64,000 nucleotides of DNA from Cytophagaceae bacterium (GCA_024642485.1 JAHEAY010000238.1:1-64000); one strand, 5' to 3'; numbered from the stretch's first letter, positions 1 through 10,841 are shown. The notes: generated by a model not told the origin, from the sequence alone. Made by a program: numbers and translations.

Positions 1-452
1 CCATTTATTGCTGATACAGTTAAACTAGCCAGTTCGAAAAATTCCTTTCCTAAAACAGGATTCATCATGATAGACATGCGAATTCCAGCCGGTGCTGTGT
101 TGTAATATTCCTTATCAACAAAGTGTTTAAATCGGTAAAAAATATTATTGGCATTTAACAAGGAAACCAATGCATGAATTTCGTTGATTTCAGCTTCAGT
201 CGCTCCTTTTGTTAACGCTAATTCCGTTAACGAAGTAATCGTTCTTTCGTGTTTCTGGTTGACTGATACTGCCAATGCTAATAAAATAGCTTCTTTTTCG
301 TTCAATGTTTGAGCGCGTAGCGCATTCGAAACATTAATTTTTAAATCTTTGATGTAACGGTGATCCGCAGCATCCAATGTATCTAAAAGGGCAAAGGATT
401 CTGTAGCAGGGATATTGATCTCTGCTAATAAATTATCTTTAGTTTCACTCAT
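1..452 (-). CDS. Carboxymuconolactone decarboxylase / AhpD-like family protein, partial (C-terminal part lies outside window)
   Basis: Reverse-strand translation from ATG at 452: MSETKDNLLAEINIPATESFALLDTLDAADHRYIKDLKINVSNALRAQ...RMSIMMNPVLGKEFFELASLTVSAING, open to window edge; AhpD-like helical pattern, next to peroxiredoxin. Confidence 0.8.
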   Translation of the reverse strand, partial: MSETKDNLLAEINIPATESFALLDTLDAADHRYIKDLKINVSNALRAQTLNEKEAILLALAVSVNQKHERTITSLTELALTKGATEAEINEIHALVSLLNANNIFYRFKHFVDKEYYNTAPAGIRMSIMMNPVLGKEFFELASLTVSAIN

Positions 453-499
453 GGTCGTTGATTTTAAAAGCCCCAGGGATTCCTGGGGCTAAAAGAAAA

Positions 500-1048
500 T
501 TATAATGTTGCTTCTCCTGCTTTCCAGTTGCAAGGGCAAAGCTCATCTGTTTGCAAAGCATCTAATACACGCAATACTTCGTCTACGTTACGACCTACTG
601 AAAGATCATTTGCTGAAGCCCAACGGATGATACCATTTTGGTCAGCGATGTAAGTAACACGGTATGCTACCTTCTCTCCTTCTGTCAAAATTCCCAATTC
701 TTCAGCTAGGCTCTTAGAAGTGTCTGCCAACATAGGGAATTTTAATCCACGTAAATCATCGTGATCTCGTCTCCAGGCTGCGTGTACGAATTCTGAATCT
801 GTAGATGCTCCGATCAATGTTGCATCACGGTCAGCGAAATCACCAGCACGACGGTTGAATTCTGCAATTTCCGTTGGGCAAACGAATGTAAAATCTTTTG
901 GCCACCAGAACATAACCAACCACTTTCCATCTTTCTTGTGATCTTCTGAAGTAATCGTTGCGAATTCTTTTCCTTGCTCTAAAGAAACAACTGCTGTTTT
1001 TGAAAATGTAGGAAATTGGCTTCCTAAACCTAACATGTAATTTGCCAT
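500..1048 (-). CDS. Peroxiredoxin (AhpC/TSA family)
   Basis: FTFVCPTEI peroxidatic Cys motif and C-terminal CPCNW resolving Cys. Confidence 0.93.
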   Translation of the reverse strand: MANYMLGLGSQFPTFSKTAVVSLEQGKEFATITSEDHKKDGKWLVMFWWPKDFTFVCPTEIAEFNRRAGDFADRDATLIGASTDSEFVHAAWRRDHDDLRGLKFPMLADTSKSLAEELGILTEGEKVAYRVTYIADQNGIIRWASANDLSVGRNVDEVLRVLDALQTDELCPCNWKAGEATL

Positions 1049-1105
1049 TTGTATAAGTGTTTTGTTTGTTCGTTTAAAATGATGTTACAAATATCGCCAG
1101 ATAAG

Positions 1106-1138
1106 TTGTATCAATCAAATCTATATTTTTTATATTTG
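1106..1138 (+). promoter_or_regulatory. Candidate Bacteroidota-type promoter for oxyR (TTG ... TATATTTG)
   Basis: TATATTTG at 1131-1138 matches TAnnTTTG -7 box; TTG at 1106-1108, 22 nt spacer; ATG at 1158. Confidence 0.5.
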
Positions 1139-1151
1139 TATAGATTTTGAT
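1114..1151. promoter_or_regulatory. Dyad symmetric element in prx/oxyR divergent promoter, candidate OxyR binding site
   Basis: ATCAAATCTATA (1114-1125) / TATAGATTTTGAT (1139-1151) inverted repeat with one inserted T. Confidence 0.6.
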
Positions 1152-1157
1152 TATACA

Positions 1158-2081
1158 ATGACAATAACGCAACTAGAGTACATCGTCGCACTGGCCGACC
1201 TGCAAAGTTTTTCCAAAGCAGCTGATTATTGCTGTGTATCTCAACCCAGTTTGAGCATGCAAGTGCAAAAATTGGAAGACGAATTGAACATGACCTTGTT
1301 TAATCGAAAGGCTAAGCCATTAGAACCAACACTTGAAGCAAGAGAAATTTTAGCAAAAGCTCGAATCATTCTTTCGGAAAGTAAATCCATACTTTCTCTT
1401 ACAAAAGGTTGGTCTACTCAGGTAACGGGAAACCTTGCAATTGGAGTTATCCCAACGATTGCCCCCTATTTAATGCCCCGCTTTTTGGCTGATTTCCAAT
1501 TGAAATATCCCAACTTGACAATTAGTGTTTCGGAAACTACCACGGATAACATTAAACATGAAATTGCTGAAGGTAGGATTGATATAGGAATACTTGTTAC
1601 CCCTTTAAATTCAAATTTGATTGAGATTCCACTTTATTACGAGGAATTATTCCTGTATTCTAATGTCTGGGAAGATGATGGATCTAAATTAAGTGCCACG
1701 CTTGATCCCACTAAATTGTGGCTTTTAGAGGAAGGGCACTGCTTAAGTAATCAAATTAATTCTATCTGTAACCTGAATGCAGGTGCACGAATATCTAATT
1801 CATTGACCTATCAAACGGGAAGTTTAGAAACGATCGTCCGCATGGCTGATTTGGGATTTGGTCAAACAATTATTCCGCAAATGTTTGTCGATTATTTAGA
1901 TAATAAATCAAAAGAGAAGGTACATCCTCTTCCAAAGCCTACACCAATTCGTGAAGTTTCACTTGTTCATGCGAAGTCCTATTCACGTAAAGCTATTATT
2001 AATGCACTAAAACTAGAGATATTAGCACATATTCCGATGCAATGGCAGTCTATTGCTGATCGAACGATTATACCAATATAG
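1158..2081 (+). CDS. oxyR: LysR-family hydrogen peroxide-responsive regulator OxyR
   Basis: LysR HTH N-terminus; EEGHCLSNQINSIC matches the C-x8-C peroxide-sensing cysteine pair of OxyR; divergent from peroxiredoxin. Confidence 0.9.
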   Translation: MTITQLEYIVALADLQSFSKAADYCCVSQPSLSMQVQKLEDELNMTLFNRKAKPLEPTLEAREILAKARIILSESKSILSLTKGWSTQVTGNLAIGVIPTIAPYLMPRFLADFQLKYPNLTISVSETTTDNIKHEIAEGRIDIGILVTPLNSNLIEIPLYYEELFLYSNVWEDDGSKLSATLDPTKLWLLEEGHCLSNQINSICNLNAGARISNSLTYQTGSLETIVRMADLGFGQTIIPQMFVDYLDNKSKEKVHPLPKPTPIREVSLVHAKSYSRKAIINALKLEILAHIPMQWQSIADRTIIPI

Positions 2082-3375
2082 CTTGAAGTTGTTCGGTTCT
2101 TCTTATTTTTAAAAGGAAATAGATACTAGCAATAAATACAAGTCCTAATATCAAAATACCTAAGCGCATGTTGCCAGTCAATTGGATGATTAAACCAAAA
2201 ATGAATGTCCCTAATACCGTTGATAAACGATCACAGGCATCATAAAAACTAAAATAGGAACTCGTGTCTTGTTCATTGGGAGGGCACATTTTAGCAAATG
2301 TCGCCCGACTATTCGATTGGATACCTCCCATGACAAATCCAATACCTGTTGCTAATAAGTAAAAATTAAATTGATCGTTAACTGTATAAGCAAAACCACA
2401 AATAGCAACCCATACAATTACAATAGCAAGCAATGCTTGGATATTTCCAAACCTTAGAGAAAGTTTTGCACAAAAATAAGCTCCAGGTATTGCGACTAGT
2501 TGAATCAATAGAATGGTTATGATCAGTGCGTCAGTTGGCAAATGCAATTCTTCACTACCAAATAATGCTCCCAAATACATAACGGTTTGTGCTCCCATGT
2601 TGAAGAGAAAAAAACTAGCCAAGAAGCGCTTTAGTGCTCCAATATTTTTTACTTCTTCATATACCTTCTTAAGTTCCTTCCAACCGCCTAACCAAATGTT
2701 TTCACCACGATGGCTTCTTTGTTTTCCGTCTGGTAGATAATGAAAAGGTATTTGCGCAAATACTAACCACCAAATTCCCACACTTAGAAATGATATTCTA
2801 GAAGCTAAATCTCCAGAAAGATTGCCGTACCATTGCGGCATCATTACCATAGTTAAATTTTGTATTAAAAGGAGAACGCTACCAATGTAACCCATCGTAA
2901 ATCCTTTGGCACTCAATTGGTCAAAACGGTCAGGGCTTGCAATTTCAGGTAAAAAGGAATTATAGAACACCATACTTCCTCCCCATCCGATGATGGAAAA
3001 TAAGAAACCAAATGTTCCAATGTAGTAATTCCCTTTTTCAAAAAAGTAAAGGCTGATACAGCTAAATGAACCTAAATAACAAAAAAAACGCATAAACGAT
3101 TTCTTGTTTCCTTTGTAATCAGCTATACCTGAAAGTAATGGCATTAGTACAGCTAACAGTAAAAAAGCACATGAAACAGTGTATGAAAATATAACCGTAT
3201 TACTTAAATGCATTCCAAGAAAATCGATCTCTTTACTACCTGATGCACTGACAGCAGCGAAAGGATAATAAATCGGGAAAATCGCACTCGTAATGGTTAA
3301 TGAATGAACCGAATTCGCCCAATCATAAAATGCCCACGCATTTAAAACCTTGGGATTATTTAGTTCGTTTTTCAT
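2068..3375 (-). CDS. MFS transporter, UMF1/Atg22-like family
   Basis: Multi-TM protein, N-terminal NAWAFYDWANSVHSLTITSAIFPIYY typical of UMF1 family. Confidence 0.85.
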   Translation of the reverse strand: MKNELNNPKVLNAWAFYDWANSVHSLTITSAIFPIYYPFAAVSASGSKEIDFLGMHLSNTVIFSYTVSCAFLLLAVLMPLLSGIADYKGNKKSFMRFFCYLGSFSCISLYFFEKGNYYIGTFGFLFSIIGWGGSMVFYNSFLPEIASPDRFDQLSAKGFTMGYIGSVLLLIQNLTMVMMPQWYGNLSGDLASRISFLSVGIWWLVFAQIPFHYLPDGKQRSHRGENIWLGGWKELKKVYEEVKNIGALKRFLASFFLFNMGAQTVMYLGALFGSEELHLPTDALIITILLIQLVAIPGAYFCAKLSLRFGNIQALLAIVIVWVAICGFAYTVNDQFNFYLLATGIGFVMGGIQSNSRATFAKMCPPNEQDTSSYFSFYDACDRLSTVLGTFIFGLIIQLTGNMRLGILILGLVFIASIYFLLKIRRTEQLQAILV

Positions 3376-3377
3376 CC

Positions 3378-6149
3378 TTAAAATAAGCCAAGTTGTTCAC
3401 CTTTAGTAGAATCCTTTGGAATTTGTTCCGTTGGGTAATTCTTGATTTCTAAAGGAATATCTTCACTTGTAGATTCAGTTGGTTCCTCTTCTAAGGTAAT
3501 TGTTTGTCCTGCTACAATTGTTTCCGTTTCCTCTGGCGCTTCTTCTTGCTGCACTTCTACAACTGGAATAGATTCAACTTCTACCACTGGCAATTTTTCT
3601 TTATCAGTAGACTCATCTTCCTCCACTTCGTTAATTGGTGATTGAGTCAGTTCTTCTGACTCTGGCATAACTACTTCCGTATCAATAAACTGCGCATCAG
3701 TCAATTTGGGATAGTTTAGTTTACTACCTATTGCCTTCCAACCTCTTACGTCAACTAATTCATCTATTGGGATTAACTCAATTTCAGAAGTTTTGCCGTC
3801 AGGCTTATGCTTTATCTGAACATTGGGCGCATAATTTATGCTAGATGCAACCAATTTGGAGGCTTTATGGTCTGAAATAAATAAGAACTTTTTATCAACA
3901 GTTGAAGTCTCAATTTTAAAACGCTTAATGAAGTGGGTTTTATTTGAGCCGTCAAAATAGATAGCTGAAATAATGCCATTTGGATTGAATTTAGCCAATA
4001 AAGCTATTTCTTCTGCTGGGTAGCGATTGGTTAATTCAAAATTTGTCAACTCATAATTACCTGAATTATAGATAGCCAAAATATTATCATTTGGCTCAAA
4101 ATTACCTACATGGTCACCATGTTGGTCTCTATTCAGGCGGCCGATGGTAGGGTCATACCAAATATCGACACCACCTAAAGTTGAAACACCAGCACTTTTT
4201 TGAACAATCTTTCGAACTGGATATTTAGTTAAAACATTTCCAAGGGATTCACGTCCCTTGATAGCTAATTTCGCAAAATCATAATCAAACTGCTTGTTCT
4301 TAGCCGTACAATTGGCTGTTAAATTGATGCTAATTACCTCAGCTTCCCCGTTTTCATTGGCAGAGAAGTAAGAAATTTTAGATTTATTATCTTGGCTTAC
4401 AATTCTGTATTCACGATCACGTGTTACAGATGTTACCTTAAATCGTTTTACATAGGAAACACCGGTTTTTCCATCAAAGTAAGCCACATTATATACTTTA
4501 CGGTCGTCATTCTTTTTGAATACGCTAACGTATAAAATGTCTTTCCCTACGAATACTTTTTCCTGCACTTTTGTCACGACGCAAGTTCCATTTTGACGGA
4601 ACACGATAATATCATCGATGTCGGAACAATCCATCACGAATTCATCCTTCTTCAAGCCATAACCGATGAAACCATCTTCGCGATTCACATATAGCTTCTG
4701 GTTTGCTTGAGCCACAACCGTTGCTGTAATGGTATTGAAACTTTGAATTTCTGTCTTACGCTCTCTGCCTTTGCCATATTTCTGTAACAAATGCTTGAAG
4801 TAATCAATCGAATAGCGAATGAGGTTAGCTAAATTATCTTCAACCTCAGCTAATTCATCTTGTAAACGCTTCATTGCTTCATCAGCCTTAAAGCTATCAA
4901 ACTTAGAGATACGCTTAATTCGAATTTCTAATAAACGTAAGATGTCTTCTTCTACGATTTCGCGATAAAAATCCTTCTTGTAGGGTTCTAAACCTTTGTC
5001 GACCATCGCGATAACAGATTCGAAGGTTTCGCATTCCTCAATATCGCGATAGATTCGATTTTCAATGAATATTTTTTCAAGCGAGCTAAATAATAGGCGC
5101 TCCATTAATTCATTGCGTCGAATTTCTAATTCTTGTTTGAGCAATTCAACCGTCTGATCCGTGCTGACACGTAATATCTCTGCAATACCAATGAATTGTG
5201 GCTTTTCATCCACGATGACACAGGCATTAGGAGAAATGGATACCTCACAATCGGTAAATGCGTAAAGTGCATCAATCGTCACGTCAGGTGAAATTCCCGG
5301 AGCCAGTTGAATTTGAATTTCAACATCCTTAGCCGTGTTATCAATTACTTTTTTGATCTTGATTTTACCTGTATCATTCGCTTTGATGATTGAATCAATC
5401 AAAGAAGTTGTTGTTGTTCCGAAAGGTATCTCCTTGATTAGCAGGGTTTTCTTGTCAAATTCTTCAATCTTTGCTCGAACGCGAATTCTTCCACCACGTA
5501 ATCCATCATTATAGTTTGATACATCAATCATTCCACCTAATTGGAAATCAGGATATAAAATAACTTTCTTGTTATTTAATAAATCAATGGATGCCTGAAT
5601 GATCTCACAGAAATTGTGAGGCATGATTTTCGTAGCTAAACCTACGGCAATACCTTCTACTCCTTGTGCTAAAAGCAACGGAAATTTAATGGGTAATGTG
5701 ATCGGTTCCTTTTTACGGCCATCGTAAGATAATTGCCAACGAGTCGTCTGGTTGTTGAATACGACATCATTCGCAAATTTGGATAAACGAACTTCGATGT
5801 AACGAGCTGCTGCTGCACTGTCTCCTGTACGATTATCTCCCCAGTTTCCTTGGCAATCAAATAATAAATCTTTCTGTCCTAGATTAACCAATGCATCATT
5901 GATGGAAGCATCCCCATGTGGGTGATACTGCATCGTTTGACCGATAACATTTGCAACTTTATTAAAACGGCCATCATCCATTTCTTTTAATGCATGAAGA
6001 ATACGTCGTTGAACGGGCTTAAGTCCATCTTCTACAGCTGGAACGGCACGCTCTAAAATAACGTATGAGGCATATTCAAGGAACCAATTTTCATACATGC
6101 CGGCAACGGCGATTTGATTCTGTAATGCCCCTTCTGTCGTTTCACTCAT
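3378..6149 (-). CDS. parC: DNA topoisomerase IV subunit A (GyrA/ParC family)
   Basis: YASYVILERAVPAVEDGLKPVQRRILHAL; catalytic region AAAARYIEVRLS; long acidic C-terminal tail ending GEQLGLF. Confidence 0.93.
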   Translation of the reverse strand: MSETTEGALQNQIAVAGMYENWFLEYASYVILERAVPAVEDGLKPVQRRILHALKEMDDGRFNKVANVIGQTMQYHPHGDASINDALVNLGQKDLLFDCQGNWGDNRTGDSAAAARYIEVRLSKFANDVVFNNQTTRWQLSYDGRKKEPITLPIKFPLLLAQGVEGIAVGLATKIMPHNFCEIIQASIDLLNNKKVILYPDFQLGGMIDVSNYNDGLRGGRIRVRAKIEEFDKKTLLIKEIPFGTTTTSLIDSIIKANDTGKIKIKKVIDNTAKDVEIQIQLAPGISPDVTIDALYAFTDCEVSISPNACVIVDEKPQFIGIAEILRVSTDQTVELLKQELEIRRNELMERLLFSSLEKIFIENRIYRDIEECETFESVIAMVDKGLEPYKKDFYREIVEEDILRLLEIRIKRISKFDSFKADEAMKRLQDELAEVEDNLANLIRYSIDYFKHLLQKYGKGRERKTEIQSFNTITATVVAQANQKLYVNREDGFIGYGLKKDEFVMDCSDIDDIIVFRQNGTCVVTKVQEKVFVGKDILYVSVFKKNDDRKVYNVAYFDGKTGVSYVKRFKVTSVTRDREYRIVSQDNKSKISYFSANENGEAEVISINLTANCTAKNKQFDYDFAKLAIKGRESLGNVLTKYPVRKIVQKSAGVSTLGGVDIWYDPTIGRLNRDQHGDHVGNFEPNDNILAIYNSGNYELTNFELTNRYPAEEIALLAKFNPNGIISAIYFDGSNKTHFIKRFKIETSTVDKKFLFISDHKASKLVASSINYAPNVQIKHKPDGKTSEIELIPIDELVDVRGWKAIGSKLNYPKLTDAQFIDTEVVMPESEELTQSPINEVEEDESTDKEKLPVVEVESIPVVEVQQEEAPEETETIVAGQTITLEEEPTESTSEDIPLEIKNYPTEQIPKDSTKGEQLGLF

Positions 6150-6158
6150 TGGTATTTG

Positions 6159-6722
6159 TTAATCTAATAGTTGAATTAATTGGTACAACATAATCGCCGT
6201 AGCTCCCCAAATTTCCTCCGATTCATAATAAAATCGAGGAGCGATTACGGCTTCATTCATGTACTGCAGTTCATGAAAGTCCATTGTTTCGGGATGTTTT
6301 AAAAAAGCTACAGGTATTTCAAAAATACGACTAATTTCTCTTTTATTTACTTGGTAGCTGAGGTTTTTATATAGAATGATGTAATAGGGCTGAATCCAGA
6401 AATTGGATACCTCTACCCAATGTGGTTCTAGCTCCGTTAAATCTTCTTCATCTAATTGAATTCCTATTTCTTCTGCTACTTCTCGGATAGCTGTATGTCT
6501 TAGGCTTAAGTCCGTTTCATCTCGTTTGCCACCCGGAAATGCCATTTGTGCACTATGATGGCCATCATAAGCATTACGCTTAATTAAAACGATTTTAGTT
6601 TCTTGATTTGGCTCTTGAATGATTATTGCAACAACAGCTGCATGCTTGGCAGTTTGTTGTATTTGCTCATTTTGTCGAATATGAGCTTGAATTTCTTTCA
6701 AACGGTCAAATGGATTCTTCAT
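6159..6722 (-). CDS. NUDIX hydrolase, CoA pyrophosphatase-like
   Basis: NUDIX box GGKRDETDLSLRHTAIREVAEEIGI; start chosen at MKNPFDRL, which avoids overlap with upstream gene. Confidence 0.88.
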   Translation of the reverse strand: MKNPFDRLKEIQAHIRQNEQIQQTAKHAAVVAIIIQEPNQETKIVLIKRNAYDGHHSAQMAFPGGKRDETDLSLRHTAIREVAEEIGIQLDEEDLTELEPHWVEVSNFWIQPYYIILYKNLSYQVNKREISRIFEIPVAFLKHPETMDFHELQYMNEAVIAPRFYYESEEIWGATAIMLYQLIQLLD

Positions 6723-6723
6723 A

Positions 6724-8295
6724 TTACATAGCTGAAACAATTGCCTCGGCACAGCGAATGCCATCTAAAGCTGCCGACATGATTCCCCCGGCATAGCCAG
6801 CACCTTCCCCACATGGATACAAGCCTTTTAAAACTGGGTGTTCTAAGGTATCGCGGTCTCTTGGAATCTTAACTGGTGATGATGTTCTACTTTCTAGGCC
6901 GATTAATTGTCCCATATTGCTACTGAAATTTCGAATCTTACGGTCAAAATCTTGTAAACCCATGGATAAGGGTTCAGAAATGAAACCAGGTAAGAAATCA
7001 CGCATTTCACCTGGTTGTAATCCTGGAACATAGGAAGTGTCATGATGCGTATGGCTGGCTTTCCGCTTGATAAAATCCCCTGTTAATTGCGAAATGGCTT
7101 GTTGGGTCCCTCCTACCAAATGGTGTGCTTTTTGCTCCAACTGTTCTTGAAGATGCATGCCTGCCAAAGGACCAAATTCTTTATACTGCGCTAAATCTTC
7201 TGGTAAAATACTTACAACAATACCTGAGTTAGCATACTTAGAATCACGTCGAGATGGTGACATTCCATTTACGACAACTTGATTTTGTTCCGTTGCAGAT
7301 GGAACAATAAACCCTCCAGGGCACATACAAAAAGAGAAAACTCCTCGCTGAATTCCTTTGTATTTAGTTTGGGTTACTAAACTAAAGGATGCTGGAGGTA
7401 AATAATCGGGTCTAACAGGTAATTTATATTGACTAGAATCAATCATTTTTTGGGTATGCTCGATTCGAACGCCAATAGCGAATGGCTTAGCCTCAATAGC
7501 TATATTTTTTGACTGAAGTAATTCGAAAATATCACGTGCAGAATGGCCAGTCGCTAACAATATATGTTTTGCCACATGGCTTGTTCCATCCGCCAATACG
7601 ATTCCTTCAAGCTGATTGTTTTCTATGAGAAAATCAGTTACACGGGCATTGAAGTGAACTTCTCCACCAGCATCAATAATCGCATTTCGCATTCCTTCGA
7701 TAATTCCCGGAAGTTTATTGGTACCAATATGCGGATGTGCTTCATATAGGATATTAGCATGTGCCCCAAAAGCTACAAAAGTTTCCAATACAGAATCAAT
7801 GTCTCCCCTTTTCGTACTGCGAGTATATAACTTGCCATCCGAGTAGGTACCTGCTCCACCTTCACCAAAACAATAATTGCTATCTGGATTAACGATGTTA
7901 TGTCGGTTAATTGCCGCTAAATCTCTCCTTCTATCTCGAACATTAGGCCCACGTTCAAAAACAATGGGCTTAACACCTGCTCTTATCAACTTAATTGCAG
8001 CAAAAAGTCCCGCTGGACCACTTCCAATGATGATCGCATGTTTAGCATTTGACGCTAGTTTAAGTAAGCGTAAACGATCAGAAAGATCTAATTGAAAGTT
8101 ATGGTCTTTGGGATAAAAACCAATTTTGATATTGGCCTTAATTTGTCTACTTCTAGCATCAATCGATTTTTTTTCGATGCGATACTGACTCGAATTTAAT
8201 AGCTTTGCACCTAATTCAGCCATTAAAAATTCATGTAACAATTCAGGTGAATTGGCTACTGCAGGATCAAGTACAAAGGATTTATATTCAGGCAT
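6724..8295 (-). CDS. FAD-dependent dehydrogenase/oxidoreductase (COG2509-like)
   Basis: IIGSGPAGLFAAIKLIRAGVKPIVFERG dinucleotide-binding motif; GEGAGYAGGIMSAALDGIRCAEAI C-terminus. Confidence 0.88.
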   Translation of the reverse strand: MPEYKSFVLDPAVANSPELLHEFLMAELGAKLLNSSQYRIEKKSIDARSRQIKANIKIGFYPKDHNFQLDLSDRLRLLKLASNAKHAIIIGSGPAGLFAAIKLIRAGVKPIVFERGPNVRDRRRDLAAINRHNIVNPDSNYCFGEGGAGTYSDGKLYTRSTKRGDIDSVLETFVAFGAHANILYEAHPHIGTNKLPGIIEGMRNAIIDAGGEVHFNARVTDFLIENNQLEGIVLADGTSHVAKHILLATGHSARDIFELLQSKNIAIEAKPFAIGVRIEHTQKMIDSSQYKLPVRPDYLPPASFSLVTQTKYKGIQRGVFSFCMCPGGFIVPSATEQNQVVVNGMSPSRRDSKYANSGIVVSILPEDLAQYKEFGPLAGMHLQEQLEQKAHHLVGGTQQAISQLTGDFIKRKASHTHHDTSYVPGLQPGEMRDFLPGFISEPLSMGLQDFDRKIRNFSSNMGQLIGLESRTSSPVKIPRDRDTLEHPVLKGLYPCGEGAGYAGGIMSAALDGIRCAEAIVSAM

Positions 8296-8339
8296 TGGAT
8301 TAATTTGTACAAATTTACTAATCTATTTCTAACAATTGA

Positions 8340-10262
8340 ATGAATCAGCTTCAAAACCAAGTAAGTCCCTATTTATTACAACATCGAAACAATCCTGTGG
8401 ATTGGTTTCCTTGGTGCGAAGATGCCTTATCAAAAGCCAAAACCGAAAATAAGCCTATCATTTTAAGCATTGGTTATGCTGCTTGTCATTGGTGTCATGT
8501 GATGGAGCATGAATCCTTTGAGAATCTAGAGGTAGCTGAGCTAATGAATTCTCATTATGTATGTATCAAAGTTGATCGGGAAGAAAGACCCGACATCGAT
8601 TATATCTACATGGACGCCTTACATGCCATGGGTTTACAAGGTGGCTGGCCGCTCAATGTATTTTTGATGCCAGATCAAAAACCTTTTTATGGGGGGACTT
8701 ATTTTCCAAAAGCCAATTGGATCCAATTGTTGAATTCGATACAACGCGCATTTTCCGAGCATCAATCAGAGTTGCAGCAATCGGCCGACGGCTTTGCCGC
8801 TAATTTACAGGGTACTGATGTTGGATTATATCCGTTAGAATTAACGAATATAGGAACAATGATTCCTTCAATACTCGGTAAAATTAAAACGGGTTTAGAT
8901 CCTGTTTTTGGTGGGACACATAAGGCACCTAAATTTCCAATACCCTCTTTAATGTTATTATTGGAACAAGTCCCAGAGAAATTATTAATGGATATTGAAC
9001 TTGATTCATTAGCTAATTTACAATTAACCAAAATGGCTAGTGGTGGAATTTTTGATCAAGTAGGTGGAGGATTTTCACGCTATTCTGTGGATTCCGAATG
9101 GTTTTGTCCGCATTTTGAAAAAATGTTGTATGATAATGGCCAATTAATTCGTGTGTATGCGCTTGCTTTCCAAAGGACTAATAATCCTGTATATAAAGAA
9201 GTGGTCAAGCAAAGCATCGATTTTTTAAATCGTGAGTTGAAAGGTGAGAATGATATCTTTTATGCCTCTTTAGATGCGGATAGCGAGGGTGTGGAAGGCT
9301 TGTTTTATGTTTGGACTTTTGAAGAGTTAAATGCAATTATTCCTTATAATAAACATTCGGATTTTTATAAGGCTTATTCGTTGAGCAAACTGGGAAACTG
9401 GGAGCATGGATATAATATTCTATTTAAAAAGGATGCTCTTTTGAATGACTTATACCAAGCTGAAATTACTGCATTACATCAAGTACGGTCAAAACGCGTT
9501 CGCCCTGCGACGGATGACAAACAATTGTTGGCTTGGAATGCATATACATCACTGGGACTTTTAGAGGCGGGAGCCATTTTAAGAGATGAAACGATTTTAG
9601 ATGCTGCATATAAACAGTTGAATCAATTGATTACAGCATTTATACCCAAAGGCCAAGAGGTTGTGTTACATCAACTAGCTTTTTCAGATAAACCGATTTA
9701 TGCATTTCTTGATGACAAGGCAGCTTTAGGTTTAGCGCTCGTTAAAGCATTTGAATTGAGTGGAGATGTGGAGTATTTGTTGGTCGCTCGCCAAATGATT
9801 ATCCAAATTGAAGCTTTTCATACGAAAAGACATTCCTTATTCAATTTCCATTCGAATCAAAATGACACATTAATCGCACCTAAATTTGAGATTCTGGATT
9901 CTGTTTGTCCATCAGCAAATTCCATGGTTTGCGAATTATACCTTTGGATGGGCTTTTTAGATGCAAATGTAGCTTGGACATTACAAGGAAAAGATATGTT
10001 GGCCGCCATTCTCGAACAAGCTCAAGCAAATCCAATCTATTTTGCTAATTGGTTACGCATACATTCGACATGGATTGAAAATCCTAAGGCGATTATTAAA
10101 TTCAACCCCGTGCGAATCAAACGAACTGATTTAATCGGTTTTAACGCAATTTTAATACCGATGCATGAACTAAAAGAAAACATCCTGGTATGTATAGGCG
10201 ATCATTGCCTAGCCCCTTGTGAAGATGTGGTTTCATTAAAAAAACAATTGGCAACTATTTGA
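8340..10262 (+). CDS. Thioredoxin domain-containing protein (YyaL/DUF255 family)
   Basis: [44 protein letters not shown] signature. Confidence 0.93.
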   Translation: MNQLQNQVSPYLLQHRNNPVDWFPWCEDALSKAKTENKPIILSIGYAACHWCHVMEHESFENLEVAELMNSHYVCIKVDREERPDIDYIYMDALHAMGLQGGWPLNVFLMPDQKPFYGGTYFPKANWIQLLNSIQRAFSEHQSELQQSADGFAANLQGTDVGLYPLELTNIGTMIPSILGKIKTGLDPVFGGTHKAPKFPIPSLMLLLEQVPEKLLMDIELDSLANLQLTKMASGGIFDQVGGGFSRYSVDSEWFCPHFEKMLYDNGQLIRVYALAFQRTNNPVYKEVVKQSIDFLNRELKGENDIFYASLDADSEGVEGLFYVWTFEELNAIIPYNKHSDFYKAYSLSKLGNWEHGYNILFKKDALLNDLYQAEITALHQVRSKRVRPATDDKQLLAWNAYTSLGLLEAGAILRDETILDAAYKQLNQLITAFIPKGQEVVLHQLAFSDKPIYAFLDDKAALGLALVKAFELSGDVEYLLVARQMIIQIEAFHTKRHSLFNFHSNQNDTLIAPKFEILDSVCPSANSMVCELYLWMGFLDANVAWTLQGKDMLAAILEQAQANPIYFANWLRIHSTWIENPKAIIKFNPVRIKRTDLIGFNAILIPMHELKENILVCIGDHCLAPCEDVVSLKKQLATI

Positions 10263-10830
10263 TGCGATCTGGGTTTTCATTTACGAAAGCGCCCCATCCT
10301 TTCTGTGTACCTTTTACAGATGAAGTGATGTTCTTATTGTGAAAGTGATGACAAATGGCAATACCCAGGGCATCTGTGGCATCATGTAATTTTCCATCAA
10401 GTTTAATTCCGCTGATGATTTCAACCATTTTAGCTACTTGCTCTTTGGATGCATTTCCATTACCAGTCACGGATTGCTTCACTTTTTTGGGTTCATATTC
10501 AGTAATTGGAATTTCTTTGGAAAATGAAATGGACATGACCATCCCTTGAACTCGGCCAAGTTTCAACATTGATTGAACGTTTTTTCCAAAAAAAGGTGAT
10601 TCAATGGCAATTTCATCAGGCATAAATTCTTCCACAATACCCATAACACGTTCATGGATTTTTAAAAACTTAGCACCTTGTGTCGTGTATTTGGTCAGAT
10701 TTAATACTCCATATTGTAATACATGTACTTTGTCACGCGTAATGCGAATTAAGCCATATCCCAAATAACGTGTTCCAGGATCAATCCCAAGAATTATTTT
10801 TTCTGCACCAAGGTTTGTAATTTGCGTCAT
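10255..10830 (-). CDS. ruvC: Crossover junction endodeoxyribonuclease RuvC
   Basis: [16 protein letters not shown] and [16 protein letters not shown] at 10830 preferred over TTG at 10839. Confidence 0.93.
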   Translation of the reverse strand: MTQITNLGAEKIILGIDPGTRYLGYGLIRITRDKVHVLQYGVLNLTKYTTQGAKFLKIHERVMGIVEEFMPDEIAIESPFFGKNVQSMLKLGRVQGMVMSISFSKEIPITEYEPKKVKQSVTGNGNASKEQVAKMVEIISGIKLDGKLHDATDALGIAICHHFHNKNITSSVKGTQKGWGAFVNENPDRIK

Positions 10831-10841
10831 ATTATCCAATT

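Noticed and set aside
3442-3645. 67-aa plus-strand Ser/Thr-rich ORF
   Set aside because: Antisense of the acidic ParC tail (GAA/GAG read as TTC/CTC), not an independent gene
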